Assembly (NCBI RefSeq): GCF_051859025.1
Contig: NZ_JBHYGL010000004.1
Span: 95,755-159,754 of the forward strand
DNA from: Falsiroseomonas sp051859025
Lineage (GTDB): Bacteria > Pseudomonadota > Alphaproteobacteria > Acetobacterales > Acetobacteraceae
DNA length: 64,000 bases
Reading direction: 5' to 3'
The notes under the pieces were generated by a model that had not been told where the DNA came from, made no database searches, and saw nothing but the letters and a program-made list of their open reading frames with translations. The position numbers and the translations under genes were made by a program. Of the stretch, positions 1 through 9,776 are shown piece after piece. The first letter of the stretch is position 1. Every line of letters starts with the position of its first letter.

Positions 1-53
1 CGTCGATACCGGCTCATCCAGAAGCCCCTCAGTAGATCCAGCCAGCAACGGCC

Positions 54-3000
54 TCAGAGATCCGCAAACGGGTCTGCCGGACTCGCCAAGCGGTGGAGGC
101 GCTGGGCGGTTGGCTGCGTTTCATCGGAATCATCCCTGATATCGAGGTAGACGTTCGGAAATGCCTTGTGAAACATCGATTTCCACGTTCTGAACTTTCG
201 CACATCATGCCGCGCGTCCTCAGGAATATATACAATCAAGCGTTCGGCAGAAGATTCTTCAACGATCCGCAATTCTTGCCAGAAATTATTGGTGAAGTGC
301 TTCATTTCCGAAAGGACCGGCAACGGATCCTGCGGGTGGCTCATGGGTACGAAAACGACGCGACGCAGGCCGCACAGTTCAGTAATGAGTTTTGTCATCA
401 CCCCCCTTGCCATCGCGATACTCATGGCGGCTGGCCTGACCCGAACCACGGCGCAGGAATTTGACGCGCCATTAATGACTTGGCTGATGCCGGGCGGTTG
501 TCGCTTTTCCCACAATCCAGGCAGCAGCAGTTCGATGGCGCGCTGGACGAAGACCCGGCCGATCATCGTGCCCTCAAGTGCCCGGACGCCGTCCTGCGTG
601 CTCCCCTTGATGACATTCAAGAGATGCAGTTCGGCCACGGGCTCTGGCGCCCTGCCAGCCGATCGGACGGCATCGAGCGGGCGTTCATGATCCTTCTGCC
701 ACTCCGGGTATCTCGGGTTAAGTTGCTGGTACAGAGCGCGGCTAATGAGCGCTTTGTGAGGGGATTGGCGCACGAGGATCGGATCGTCCTTGTGCTCGAA
801 AAGTACGCCGGCGTTGGGGCCGCTCGGCACGACGTCATGGATGCGGGCTATGAGGACAGAACTTGGGTGCGCGCTTACCGCGCCCAGACCGTGCAGCAGG
901 GCCAATATCTGTTCCGCCAATCCGTCGCTTGGCTGCGCGGCAAAATTCTCGATGGCGGCATCGTCGATATGAAGCTCGCTCCAGCCACGCGCCTTGTCCG
1001 CATAACTCTCGTTCAGTTCCACGAAGCGCCTGCAGAGTCGGCGCGCGAACAAGGTGCGTGCCTGCCTGCGAATTTCCAAATCGGCGCTCAACTCCTTGTC
1101 CGCGATAGCCATTGCTTGGAAGGCGAGCCGCGCCGCTTCGGGTGACTTCTCTCCGAGTGTCTGGATCATACCGACCAAACTACCGACAATCGTTGGATTG
1201 CGATCAAGTATTGGCTCGATGATCCGTAAGTTGGTAGTGTGTGTCTGCAAGTCCGCTTCCGGCAAAATGTTCCAGAAGGTGTCGAGCAGGTAATTGGCTG
1301 TCTTGCGGTAAGGCTCGAGATTGTCGGCGCCATGCCGCCAAAGCGCAGAACAACTGTGAAGCAGCAGCGGCAAGCCTGCTTTCTGTTGTCCGCTGCCGAT
1401 AAGCTCGCGCGCCAGCTTAACCTCTTGGATTGCGAATGAACGCGCTCTTTCGGCCGATGTGAAAGCCCTGCCGCCCAGAATTTTGCCCAGCGTTTGCTTA
1501 AACTCGCGGAATTCGCTGCCGTTTTTGAGAGCCTCGCCAATAGTCTGCAACAGACCGGTATCGGTACTGCTTCTGACGGCCTCGCTGGCGACCGGCCGGT
1601 CGGTGGAGGCTTGCGTAATCATACGCGCATGCAACGCCGCATGGCATGCAGCACCGATGCTATCGCCCGGCGCCGGTTCTCGTCCGAACACCTGGTGAAA
1701 GATTTCGGTGAGCGCTGCCTGGCGCCGCGGCCCAAGGCGATCGGCCGTCGTCAGGGCCTCCACGAAAAACTTTTCCGTACCCGTAAGTCGGGCAGCCAAC
1801 AGGTCCGGCAATTCTTTCAGGATAGGGATAGCTGCTGAATCCTGCATTCCGTCCAGTTTTGTAATCGCTTCGAGGACGAGGCGAAGCGCCTCCTCGTGTC
1901 TGGCGTGAAGCGGAACCCCCATCTCTTTTCGCTTGCGCAGAATGCGCAGGACAATCCTGGCCGCAGCACCGATCTGGGCTGACGAAACTACGCCTGCATC
2001 AAAGTCGGGTCTATCGGACGAGGAGCGCGCTTCAGCGCGCGTTTGTTCGGCAAAATTTAGCGTGTCCGCCAGCGCACGGTCCAAAGACGAGTAAAAGTTA
2101 CCTGAGCTCGGGATCTGTTCGGCTTTCCGTTTCAACGCGAGACGGATGAGGGCCCGCGTCCATAGCTCCAGTCCCTCAATACTGAGTGGCGCAGCTTTTC
2201 TGACCAATTCGAGGAGTGCAAACGTCTCTTTCAGATCGTTCCTCGGAATTTCGGCGCCGCCCGGCGGATAGAGCAAATGCCGCGCACGCGCGGTCTGCGC
2301 CGCAGGATCGGCAGCGGTTGCAGCGCCTGTACCGGATAGGCTGCCAAACAGTCTGCTCGCCGCTGCAAAGTGGAGATTGGCCCGTTCAACCTTCGAGAGT
2401 TTCCCGAATTCGTGCGAGAGATGGCTGGCGGCTGATGCTGCAAATAGCCGAAGTTCCGAACTCGCCGATGTCCCTTCCAGCGCCTTGACCAGTCGCGTGA
2501 CAGCACGTTCAAGCACCTCAAGGTATTCGCTTCGTCGATGCAGGCGAAGCATCGAATTCTTGGTACCCAAGGGCAAGGCACGTTGGGCAGCAACTTTAGC
2601 CACCAACAGTGCCTCATATTCGGCGCTGATTTGTGGTAGCAGAGCCGCACCGTGCGGGCCGGCGATCAAGGGGTCGACGCACTTCCTGGTCGTTGCGACC
2701 AGGTCGATAGCTTGCTCGGGGTCGGTCCCGCTCCATCGCTCTGCCAACAGGGTGCAGGCCAGGCGAGCGCACACCAGAAGCGCGGAAAGCAACTGCGGCG
2801 CTTGCGCGAATGCCTCTTCCTGCTCGATGCATGTCTTGAGCGTCTTGATGACGTCAAGCGTGAGACGAATAGCGTCGATCTTAGCTCCGCGGGCAGCAAT
2901 CTGTCGCGCGACTTCGGCCGCTTGGGTAGCCAACTCGCCGATAAGAGCGCGCTCTTCGTCGCTGTACATCGCCGCGCTGTCATCCGGCGGCTGGGCCAAC

Positions 3001-4532
3001 AGCGTGGCTTCCTGCAGGAGCCGCGCAGCCGCGAAGACGCTATGTTCGCGCGCGGCGCGATGGATGAGATTAGCGAGGACCGTCGCTTTGACAGAGGCAA
3101 AGCCGTCTCGCCACCCGTCCCACTCTCGCATGCCGTGATCAAGCAGATGTTGGCGGAAGGTATCGTGGAAATGGAAGCGCTTGTCTTGAATCCCAGAGGC
3201 GCTCGTCTCCGCCAGGATCATCGCTTTCGCCTCCCCTGACACTATCAGCCCAAGTTCTGTCGCAAGGGACGTCAACATCACCTCGTCAAACTGGGTCAGC
3301 GTGGCCAGCGCTGCCAGAAGTTTCCGCTCGTCTTCACTGTAGCCAAGCAACTGCTCAGTGTAGACGGCGCCAAGGGTCTTCGGAATTTGCTCCGGGGCGG
3401 GCAGACGTCCGTTGCGATCCGTTTGAGCGAGCACCCAAGCGCATTTACCGGCGATTAGAAGGGGCTCGCGGGGGCCGTTTAGGATCTCGCTGACGAGTGG
3501 CTCATCTCTAACTCCCCAATTCGTGAGCAGTCCGCGGGCCTCAATTTCTTTCATTTGGCCTATGATGAGAGTCCGCTTCTCGAAGCGGATCGGTTCCCCG
3601 TCCCTTTCTTCTTCGCGGAGTGCTGTATGCAAGGCGGGTACTGCTCGTCCGAGGAGCACGAGCATGATGCCTCGTGCCTCCATCGCGATGTCCGTCAGCC
3701 AGCGGTGCGGCGCGTCAGCAAGACCATGCCGGGAAGCCGCAACGAGGCTGTCAGCGTTATCGATCACCAGCACTACCGGGCATTGCAACTCGTTTTGCGC
3801 GGCCAGAGTGATTAAGTTGAGATCAGCAGCAAAGAGGCGGCAAATTTCGCGGCGCAACTGCCGGTCGTCCATCTGCGCAAGGCCGTCCAATTCCGGATAT
3901 TCTTTCAGGAGAGGAGCGTCCTTCATATGCTCCAGTACCTCCTGGGCGACCTTCCCCGCACCGCCGACTGGGAGGCCGGGGGCGAGCAATATCATGCTGG
4001 CTACACCCAGGGCGACGTCGGTCATTGCGGTGGCGGCCGCTATGGCTTTATCAGTGCGATATGCGGATTGCAGCTGCCGCACTTCCCACGGATCCGCACG
4101 CTGCCAATATATGCGTATGGCGTAAGCCAGGCGTCTGAAAGATCTTTCCTTACGCTGATTCCACGCACCGAAGCCTTGATTCAGAAAGGATGATTTTTGA
4201 TCCAGGCATTCTTGCAGGCCGTGTGCCAAGTGCAGAAGCTGATCCGGGAAACGGCCATATTCTCGCAAATCGATTTGAGCGACTGCAATCCGGCGGTCTG
4301 TGCCGGTGGCCAGCTTGTCGGTCAGCGCGCTGGCGAACCAACTTTTGCCTGACCCTGCTGCCCCTAGGACTTCGAGGGTCACGCAACTGTCTGGTTTCAG
4401 CTTGCTGACGATGCTGAGAGCTTCGTCCAGTTCCCGCCCGCGCGAAACGCAAAAGCTCTTATCAAATGCGCGCCGAATTCCCAAGCCCATGGAGGACCGC
4501 GTGTCAGGAGGTCGCCGCTCGCCTTGTGCCAC
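54..4532 (-). CDS. Very large P-loop NTPase of unknown function (STAND/AAA-like)
   Basis: This gene encodes about 1492 residues from a GTG start with a GGAG ten bases upstream; an ATG 14 codons in (4490) is an alternative. A Walker A motif, GAAGSGKS, lies at residues 57-64. A Walker B-like strand, VVLVIDNAD, lies near 253-261, so the N-terminal 400 residues form an AAA/STAND-type ATPase. A hydrophobic stretch sits at about 170-195. The middle 800 residues look alpha-helical and repeat-like, and I recognise no domain in the C-terminal 300. Such architectures are common in bacterial signalling and antiphage NTPases, but no effector domain is visible, so the role is unassigned. Base composition is less GC-rich than the genes to its right. 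No operon partner is visible. Confidence 0.8.
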   Translation of the reverse strand: MAQGERRPPDTRSSMGLGIRRAFDKSFCVSRGRELDEALSIVSKLKPDSCVTLEVLGAAGSGKSWFASALTDKLATGTDRRIAVAQIDLREYGRFPDQLLHLAHGLQECLDQKSSFLNQGFGAWNQRKERSFRRLAYAIRIYWQRADPWEVRQLQSAYRTDKAIAAATAMTDVALGVASMILLAPGLPVGGAGKVAQEVLEHMKDAPLLKEYPELDGLAQMDDRQLRREICRLFAADLNLITLAAQNELQCPVVLVIDNADSLVAASRHGLADAPHRWLTDIAMEARGIMLVLLGRAVPALHTALREEERDGEPIRFEKRTLIIGQMKEIEARGLLTNWGVRDEPLVSEILNGPREPLLIAGKCAWVLAQTDRNGRLPAPEQIPKTLGAVYTEQLLGYSEDERKLLAALATLTQFDEVMLTSLATELGLIVSGEAKAMILAETSASGIQDKRFHFHDTFRQHLLDHGMREWDGWRDGFASVKATVLANLIHRAAREHSVFAAARLLQEATLLAQPPDDSAAMYSDEERALIGELATQAAEVARQIAARGAKIDAIRLTLDVIKTLKTCIEQEEAFAQAPQLLSALLVCARLACTLLAERWSGTDPEQAIDLVATTRKCVDPLIAGPHGAALLPQISAEYEALLVAKVAAQRALPLGTKNSMLRLHRRSEYLEVLERAVTRLVKALEGTSASSELRLFAASAASHLSHEFGKLSKVERANLHFAAASRLFGSLSGTGAATAADPAAQTARARHLLYPPGGAEIPRNDLKETFALLELVRKAAPLSIEGLELWTRALIRLALKRKAEQIPSSGNFYSSLDRALADTLNFAEQTRAEARSSSDRPDFDAGVVSSAQIGAAARIVLRILRKRKEMGVPLHARHEEALRLVLEAITKLDGMQDSAAIPILKELPDLLAARLTGTEKFFVEALTTADRLGPRRQAALTEIFHQVFGREPAPGDSIGAACHAALHARMITQASTDRPVASEAVRSSTDTGLLQTIGEALKNGSEFREFKQTLGKILGGRAFTSAERARSFAIQEVKLARELIGSGQQKAGLPLLLHSCSALWRHGADNLEPYRKTANYLLDTFWNILPEADLQTHTTNLRIIEPILDRNPTIVGSLVGMIQTLGEKSPEAARLAFQAMAIADKELSADLEIRRQARTLFARRLCRRFVELNESYADKARGWSELHIDDAAIENFAAQPSDGLAEQILALLHGLGAVSAHPSSVLIARIHDVVPSGPNAGVLFEHKDDPILVRQSPHKALISRALYQQLNPRYPEWQKDHERPLDAVRSAGRAPEPVAELHLLNVIKGSTQDGVRALEGTMIGRVFVQRAIELLLPGLWEKRQPPGISQVINGASNSCAVVRVRPAAMSIAMARGVMTKLITELCGLRRVVFVPMSHPQDPLPVLSEMKHFTNNFWQELRIVEESSAERLIVYIPEDARHDVRKFRTWKSMFHKAFPNVYLDIRDDSDETQPTAQRLHRLASPADPFADL

Positions 4533-4679
4533 TTGCCGTCTTCTCCAGTCCCGTGAGGACGATACGGGCAGTCAACGGAGCGTTTCAATGTCGCAATTTA
4601 AACGCTATCGTCGCAGGACTCCTCCTCCCCCTGCTCTGAACCGCTTGCGGGCTTCAAGTCAGGTTCCGTCGTCGCTGCC

Positions 4680-4982
4680 TTACCCCCGTCCCGCCGAGAG
4701 AACCCCTCGCACTGCATTCACCACCCCCGGCACGCCAATCGCCTGCATCGCGCCGTCCCACGCTTCCGCCAGTGCGATGACGGTTTCCGTCCCTGCCACA
4801 ACCGGCAGGCCGTAGGCGGCGTCGAGGATTTCGGCGGATCGGCCCGCCGCCATCACCACCAGCGCGATGCCAACGGCCAAGGTGACGCCGCCTGCCGTGC
4901 GCGTGGCGCTGTGGGGGGAGAAGTCGTCCGGTGCGCCGCGGGGGGCGGGGGTATCGGTGGTGTGGAGCCAGGGTTGGCGCAT
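4680..4982 (-). CDS. Small hypothetical protein with one membrane segment
   Basis: About 100 residues, starting at an ATG preceded by GAGGAA. A hydrophobic segment (GGVTLAVGIALVVMAAG) near residues 30-46 suggests a single transmembrane helix, followed by a small Ala/Val-rich tail. It lies downstream of the MBOAT and SGNH genes on the same strand, separated from MBOAT by two strong hairpins, so it may be the last gene of that cluster. I do not recognise the family. The frame stays open upstream of the ATG, so a longer N-terminus is possible. Confidence 0.5.
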   Translation of the reverse strand: MRQPWLHTTDTPAPRGAPDDFSPHSATRTAGGVTLAVGIALVVMAAGRSAEILDAAYGLPVVAGTETVIALAEAWDGAMQAIGVPGVVNAVRGVLSAGRG

Positions 4983-5014
4983 CGTTTCCTCGGTCAGCTC
5001 CAAAGCCTCGCGGT

Positions 5015-5065
5015 CCAGGGTCCCGCTGGACCCTGGCGGGGGGTCAGGGGGGCGGCGCCCCCCTG
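5015..5065. terminator. Two tandem perfect hairpins after the MBOAT gene
   Basis: A 9-bp perfect stem with a CGCT loop spans 5015-5036. A second 9-bp stem (CAGGGGGGC / GCCCCCCTG, 3-nt loop) spans 5045-5065, twenty bases beyond the MBOAT stop codon. There is no U-run, so these could be terminators, RNA-stabilising structures or a REP-like palindromic repeat. Confidence 0.5.
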
Positions 5066-5085
5066 CTTCTGCGAAACAACAACCA

Positions 5086-6474
5086 TCAGAACTGGAAATA
5101 GATGAACGGCGCCACGCCTTCCGGCGCCGCCAGCAGGATCCCCAGCAGAGCCGCGCCGAAGACCAGGCCGAGCAGCGCCGGGTGGAGTGGTGCGAGAAGC
5201 GCTTCACTGCGCTGGCGCAGGTCGGCGGGCAGGAAGTGCAGGCCGAGGCCCAGCGCCACGAAGGCGAGCAGGCGCCAGGTCCAGGCTTCGCTCGGCATTT
5301 CCAGATCCACCAGCCCGGCGGCCATGGTGCCGACGGTGGCGAGGTCCGGGGCGCGGAACAGCACGAAGGCGGCGACGACGATGTGGAAGGTGATGGTCCA
5401 GCGCAGGATGCGGCCGCCCCAGCCTGACGGCACGGCGCGCAGGCCGAGGGCGCGTTCGATGACGAGGGCGGCGCCGTGCAGCGCGCCCCAGGCGACGAAG
5501 GTCCAGGCGGCGCCGTGCCAGATGCCGCCGAGCACCATGGTGAGCATCAGGTTGCGGGCGGTGCGGCCCTCGGTCCCGCGGCTGCCGCCGAGCGGCTTGT
5601 AGAGGTAGTCGCGCAGCCAGGTGGAGAGGGAGATGTGCCAGCGGCGCCAGAACTCGGAGAGGGAGAGGGCGCGGAAGGGCTGGTCGAAGTTCTTCGGGAA
5701 ATGGTAGCCGAGCAGCGCGGCCAGGCCGATCGCGATGTCGGAATAGCCGGAGAAGTCGCACCAGATCTGGATGGTGTAGCCATAGGCCGCCAGCGCGATG
5801 TCGAGCGCGCCGTAGGAGGCGGGATCGCGGAAGACGGGGTCGACGATCCCCGTCGCGATCTCATTCGCCAGCACCATCTTCTTGAAGAGGCCGCCGAGGA
5901 TGAGGAGGCCGCCCATGGCGAGGGGCACGCGCCAGCGATCGGGCAGGGCGGCGACCTGCGGCAGGAAGTGGGCGGCGCGGACGATGGGGCCGGCGGCGAG
6001 GTGCGGGAAGAAGCAGAGGTAGACGAGGACGTTCAGCGGCGAGCGTTCGGCCGCCACGTCGCCGCGGCGGACATCGACCATGTAGGAGATGACCTGGAAG
6101 CAGTAGAAGCTGATGCCGACGGGCAGCAGGATCTCCGGCGCCGGCAAAGGCGGGAAGCCCAGGGAGACGGCAAGCGGCGTTGCCTCCCGCAGCAGGAACC
6201 CCGTGTATTTGAAGTAGGCGAGCCAGCCGAGCGTGCCGCCGACGCCGAGGATGAGCCAGTTCTCATCCTCGCGCACCTTGAGGCCGATGGCCCAGGCGAA
6301 GAGGCCGATGGCGAGGAGCGCCGCGCAGAAGGGGATGCTCCAGAAGCCGTAGAAGGCCAGGCTGGCGAGCAGCAGGAAGGGGCGGGTGAGGGCGGGCGCG
6401 AAGCGCACCAGCAGCCAGTGCGTCGCGAAGACCACGGCGAAGAACAGGGCGAAGATGCCCGTGGGGAAGAGCAT
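5086..6474 (-). CDS. MBOAT family membrane O-acyltransferase (AlgI-like)
   Basis: 462 residues with about ten hydrophobic segments. The MBOAT signature is visible as GGIWHGAAWTFVAWGALHG, containing the conserved histidines. It also carries the usual LSEFWRRWHISLSTWLRDY region of the AlgI/DltB class. The protein should transfer an acyl (usually acetyl) group across the inner membrane to an extracytoplasmic acceptor. The SGNH hydrolase gene ends 9 bases upstream, the familiar AlgI plus SGNH arrangement for O-acetylation of an exopolysaccharide or cell-wall glycan. The substrate cannot be read from the sequence. Confidence 0.93.
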   Translation of the reverse strand: MLFPTGIFALFFAVVFATHWLLVRFAPALTRPFLLLASLAFYGFWSIPFCAALLAIGLFAWAIGLKVREDENWLILGVGGTLGWLAYFKYTGFLLREATPLAVSLGFPPLPAPEILLPVGISFYCFQVISYMVDVRRGDVAAERSPLNVLVYLCFFPHLAAGPIVRAAHFLPQVAALPDRWRVPLAMGGLLILGGLFKKMVLANEIATGIVDPVFRDPASYGALDIALAAYGYTIQIWCDFSGYSDIAIGLAALLGYHFPKNFDQPFRALSLSEFWRRWHISLSTWLRDYLYKPLGGSRGTEGRTARNLMLTMVLGGIWHGAAWTFVAWGALHGAALVIERALGLRAVPSGWGGRILRWTITFHIVVAAFVLFRAPDLATVGTMAAGLVDLEMPSEAWTWRLLAFVALGLGLHFLPADLRQRSEALLAPLHPALLGLVFGAALLGILLAAPEGVAPFIYFQF

Positions 6475-6483
6475 GGTGGCTGG

Positions 6484-7818
6484 TCAGGCTCCGCTGGTGT
6501 TGGGGCCGGTGATGCCGGCGCCGCGCAGGATGGCGGCGTGCAGGCGATCGGCCGTCAGGCGGTAGCCATCGGGCGTGAAGTGGACGAGGTCCCGCTGCAT
6601 GAGCGGCGGGGAGGCGGCGGCGAGGGCGGGGAGGCGGCAGGCATCGCGCGTGACCTCCGCCGACCAGTCGAAGAAGCCGGCGCGGGTCTGTTCCACCGCG
6701 CGGCGCTGCGCGGCCTTGACGGTGACGAGCGAGGGGAGGGGCGTGACGCCGGCGCAGCCTGTCGCGGGGCGGGCGGGCTGGCCCGGGCGGCGCGCGGGCG
6801 GGCGCACCGGGCGGCCGGCATCGGGGGCGCCCATCAGCATGATGCCGCTGCGGGGCAGGGCTGTTCGCAGGGCGCGGATGCGGCGTGACAGGGCGGCGGC
6901 ATAGGCATCGGCGTCGAGGTCGCGGTCCGTCGCCTCGTTGGTTCCGTATTCCAGGATGACCAGCGCCGGCGGCGTCAGGGCGAGTTCGCGGGCGAGGATG
7001 GAGGGGTCCCGGTTGTCGAGGGTGGCGAGAGTGGCGCCGTTGATGCCGAAGGCCTCCACCAGCACGCCGCGGCCGCGGCGATCGATGCCCCAGCCCAGCA
7101 GGTCGATGGGCCCGTCGCCGACGAGTTCCAGCGCCATCTCCTTCGTGCCGGGGGAGACGTCGTAGCGCATCTGCCGCAGGTCGGGGGCGGGGGTGGCGGT
7201 GGCGTGGGCGGTATCGGGCGTGCCGGCGGCGCGCAGGCGGAAACTGCCGGAGGCGGCGTGGGTGGCGAGCGTCAGGCTGATGCGGTCGAAGCCGCGGGGA
7301 TCGGTGGTGCGGAGCGTCAGCGTATCCCCGGCGCGGGCGCCGGTCAGGCGGTAGCCGGTCAGGCCGAAGGGGCCGGGGCTGGAGGAGCGGAGCGCGTTGC
7401 GGGCCTCCCATTCGCCGTTCTGGGCGATGAAGAGGCCGGCGGGGTTCCAGAATCGCTGGGCGCGGGCGGGGGGCAGGCGGCCCTGGCCGATGGCGCCGTA
7501 GCGGGACTGGAACAAGTCGCGCAGGCGTTCGGAGAGGATGGGGCCGGCGGCATGGCTGTCGCCGAGGATGAGGACCAGGGCACGGCCCTCGGCCCCGGCT
7601 TCGAGGGCGCGGAGGGCATGGCCGAGGGGGGCGAGGGGATCGGGGCCGGCGGCGGGGGGGAGGATGGATTCGAAGGCGGGGTCGGGGGGCAAGGCGAGGC
7701 CCTCCGCCCAGCGCGCGGCCTCGGCCGGGGTGGCGGGGCGGTCCGTCGTTTCGCGGCCGCAGGCGGCCAGCAGCGCGCCGAGGCCGAATGTCGTCATCAG
7801 GCGCCGTCGGGCGAACAT
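6484..7818 (-). CDS. SGNH/GDSL-type hydrolase, lipoprotein, partner of the MBOAT protein
   Basis: 444 residues from the ATG at 7818; an in-frame ATG at 7842 is also possible. The N-terminus MFARRRLMTTFGLGALLAAC has a charged start, a hydrophobic core and a lipobox ending in Cys, so the protein is probably an envelope lipoprotein. SGNH blocks are clear: GDSHAAG (nucleophile Ser), EYGTNEATD (Asn) and LVHFTPDGY (catalytic His). It is cotranscribed with the downstream MBOAT gene and probably acts as the periplasmic acetyltransferase or esterase for the same polymer. An SGNH gene on the opposite strand starts about 80 bases away. Confidence 0.88.
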   Translation of the reverse strand: MFARRRLMTTFGLGALLAACGRETTDRPATPAEAARWAEGLALPPDPAFESILPPAAGPDPLAPLGHALRALEAGAEGRALVLILGDSHAAGPILSERLRDLFQSRYGAIGQGRLPPARAQRFWNPAGLFIAQNGEWEARNALRSSSPGPFGLTGYRLTGARAGDTLTLRTTDPRGFDRISLTLATHAASGSFRLRAAGTPDTAHATATPAPDLRQMRYDVSPGTKEMALELVGDGPIDLLGWGIDRRGRGVLVEAFGINGATLATLDNRDPSILARELALTPPALVILEYGTNEATDRDLDADAYAAALSRRIRALRTALPRSGIMLMGAPDAGRPVRPPARRPGQPARPATGCAGVTPLPSLVTVKAAQRRAVEQTRAGFFDWSAEVTRDACRLPALAAASPPLMQRDLVHFTPDGYRLTADRLHAAILRGAGITGPNTSGA

Positions 7819-7897
7819 TGAGGCTGGCTGGTCCTTACCCATTAACCCCCTGCATGATATAGCCGATTCACGCCACACGCGAATTCGGAGTGCCTGC

Positions 7898-8722
7898 ATG
7901 CGGGCTGAATGGTGCCGAAAGGACCGGACACGGCGAAGCAGCCTTCTGGGCGCCGCCGCCGGCCTGTTCTCACTTTCCGTGCCGCGTCTCACGCAGGCGG
8001 CCACGCCCCCGGCGCCGGAGGCGACGGCCCCGGCTGGTGGGGCGCTGGAACGCCATACGCCGCCGCGGGTGGATTTGCTGTTCTGCGGGGACAGCCTGGC
8101 GCAGGGGATGTTCCTGTCGCTCCAGCCCGCGATGCGGCGGCGGGAGACGCTGCGCATCATCAACGGCACGCTGCACGCCACCGGGGTGACGCGCGGCGAC
8201 GAATATGACTGGACCGCCGTGTCGCGGGACCTGGTGGAGCGGCACCGGCCGCATCTGGTGGTGTTCTGGATTGGCGCGAACGACTTCCGCCCGATGGTGC
8301 TGCGGTCCCGGCGTGCGCGCTATCCCTTCGGCACAGCCGCCTTCGCGGAGCTCTACGGCCAGCGGGTGGCGGAGATGGCGGGCAATGCCGTGCAGGGGGG
8401 CGCGCGGGCCGTGTGGCTCGGCCTGCCCAACATGCGGGAGAGCCAGTTCGCCGGCGCGGCGCGGCAGTTGAACGCGATCCAGCAGGCGGCGGCGGAAGGG
8501 GCGGGGGCGGTGTTCCTGCCGACCTGGGACGCCACCAGCGACGCGCAGGGCCGCTACATGCCGGCGGTGGCGCTGGAACGGTCCGTCCAGGCGATGCGGG
8601 CGGAGGATGGGGTGCACTTCACCCATTTCGGCTACCGCCGCATCGCCAGCCTGCTGTTCGACGCCGCCGGCCAGCGATTCCCCGAACTCGCCCCCTGCCT
8701 GGGGCGCGTCGGCGAGGCCTGA
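7898..8722 (+). CDS. Secreted SGNH-family protein (DUF459-like)
   Basis: 274 residues. The N-terminus has an RR pair followed by a hydrophobic stretch (RRSSLLGAAAGLFSLSV) and an AxA-type cleavage region, indicating export, possibly by Tat. Blocks matching the SGNH fold are FCGDSLAQGM, VVFWIGANDF and GVHFTHFGY. This is close to the DUF459 group of periplasmic SGNH proteins. It is divergent from the MBOAT-linked SGNH gene, and the two share a short intergenic region that must hold both promoters. A role in modifying the same envelope glycan is inferred from position only. Confidence 0.85.
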   Translation: MRAEWCRKDRTRRSSLLGAAAGLFSLSVPRLTQAATPPAPEATAPAGGALERHTPPRVDLLFCGDSLAQGMFLSLQPAMRRRETLRIINGTLHATGVTRGDEYDWTAVSRDLVERHRPHLVVFWIGANDFRPMVLRSRRARYPFGTAAFAELYGQRVAEMAGNAVQGGARAVWLGLPNMRESQFAGAARQLNAIQQAAAEGAGAVFLPTWDATSDAQGRYMPAVALERSVQAMRAEDGVHFTHFGYRRIASLLFDAAGQRFPELAPCLGRVGEA

Positions 8723-8787
8723 CGCGCGCTTGCCGGCCACAGGCACGCGACCCATCATTGCCGCTGCGGCATGAGGGAGCGAGGGCG

Positions 8788-9744
8788 ATGATCCGGCGGC
8801 GGAGCCTGGGGATGATGGCGGCCAGCCTGCCGATGGCGGCGCTGGCGCAGGGCGCGGCACGGCCGGTGCGCATCCTGGTGCCCTTCCCCGGCGGCGGCAC
8901 CATGGACCTGGTCGCGCGGCTCTTCGCGCCGGTGATGGGGCCGATGCTCGGCGCGCCGATCGTCATCGACAACCGGCCGGGCGGCGGCACGGTGATCGCG
9001 ACGCAGGAAGCCGCACGGGCGGCGCCGGATGGCACGACGCTGCTGATGGCCTCCAACTCCTTCACCATCAACCCCTTCATCCAGCGCAACCTGCCCTATG
9101 ACGGGGAACGGGATTTCGCGCCGCTCGCCCATGTGGCGGTGCTGCCGCACATGCTGGTGGTGCATCCCTCGCTCGGCGTGCGGGACCTGGCGGCGCTGGT
9201 AGCGGCCTCACGCAGCCGGCCGGGGGGCCTCAGCTATGCCAGCTACGGGACGGGGACGTCGAACCACCTCAGCACGGAATTGCTGAAGGCGCGGACCGGG
9301 GGCGACTTCACCCATGTGCCCTATCGCGGGGCGGGCCAGTGGCTGCCGGACCTGCTGGAGGGTCGGGTGCAGATGGTGCTCGGCATCCTGCCCGACGTGG
9401 TGCCGCCGGTGCGGGAGGGGCGGCTGGTGCCGATCGCGCTGGCGCATGGGCAGCGGCTGGCGGCGGCGCCCGGCGTGGCGACCTTCGCGGAACTCGGCAT
9501 GGCGGATTTCGCCTCCAATTCCTGGTTCGGCTTCCTCACCAATGCGGCGGTGCCGGAGGCGCAGCGGGCGCGGCTGGAGGAGGCGGTGCGGGCGCCGCTG
9601 GCGCAGCCCGCCATCCGGACCCGCTTCGAGGAGTTGTGGATCGAGCCTACGGGCCAGGGTGCGGCCGAATTCGGCGCCTTCCTGCGCGCCGAACGCACGC
9701 AATACGCGGAGGCCGTGCGCCTGGCCGGGCTGCAGCCGCAATAG
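8788..9744 (+). CDS. Bug-type periplasmic solute-binding protein (tripartite tricarboxylate transport family)
   Basis: 318 residues with an export signal (MIRRRSLGMMAASLPMAALA). The body shows family hallmarks: VRILVPFPGGGTMDLVAR, IDNRPGGGTVIATQEAARA, LPYDGERDFAPL, and FTHVPYRGAGQWLPDLLEGR. These extracytoplasmic receptors bind small carboxylates or related anions and are greatly expanded in Acetobacteraceae, often without linked TctA/TctB genes, as here. It opens a rightward run with the MORN protein and the M20 hydrolase. The ligand cannot be assigned, although the neighbouring amidohydrolase makes an N-acyl amino acid conceivable. Confidence 0.92.
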   Translation: MIRRRSLGMMAASLPMAALAQGAARPVRILVPFPGGGTMDLVARLFAPVMGPMLGAPIVIDNRPGGGTVIATQEAARAAPDGTTLLMASNSFTINPFIQRNLPYDGERDFAPLAHVAVLPHMLVVHPSLGVRDLAALVAASRSRPGGLSYASYGTGTSNHLSTELLKARTGGDFTHVPYRGAGQWLPDLLEGRVQMVLGILPDVVPPVREGRLVPIALAHGQRLAAAPGVATFAELGMADFASNSWFGFLTNAAVPEAQRARLEEAVRAPLAQPAIRTRFEELWIEPTGQGAAEFGAFLRAERTQYAEAVRLAGLQPQ

Positions 9745-9776
9745 GGCGCGCGGGGACGGGACGGGACAGGGGCGGG

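Noticed and set aside
5476..6888. Plus-strand frame opposite the MBOAT and SGNH genes
   Set aside because: It is rich in Glu/Gly/Ala without domain features; the minus strand carries unmistakable MBOAT and SGNH motifs.
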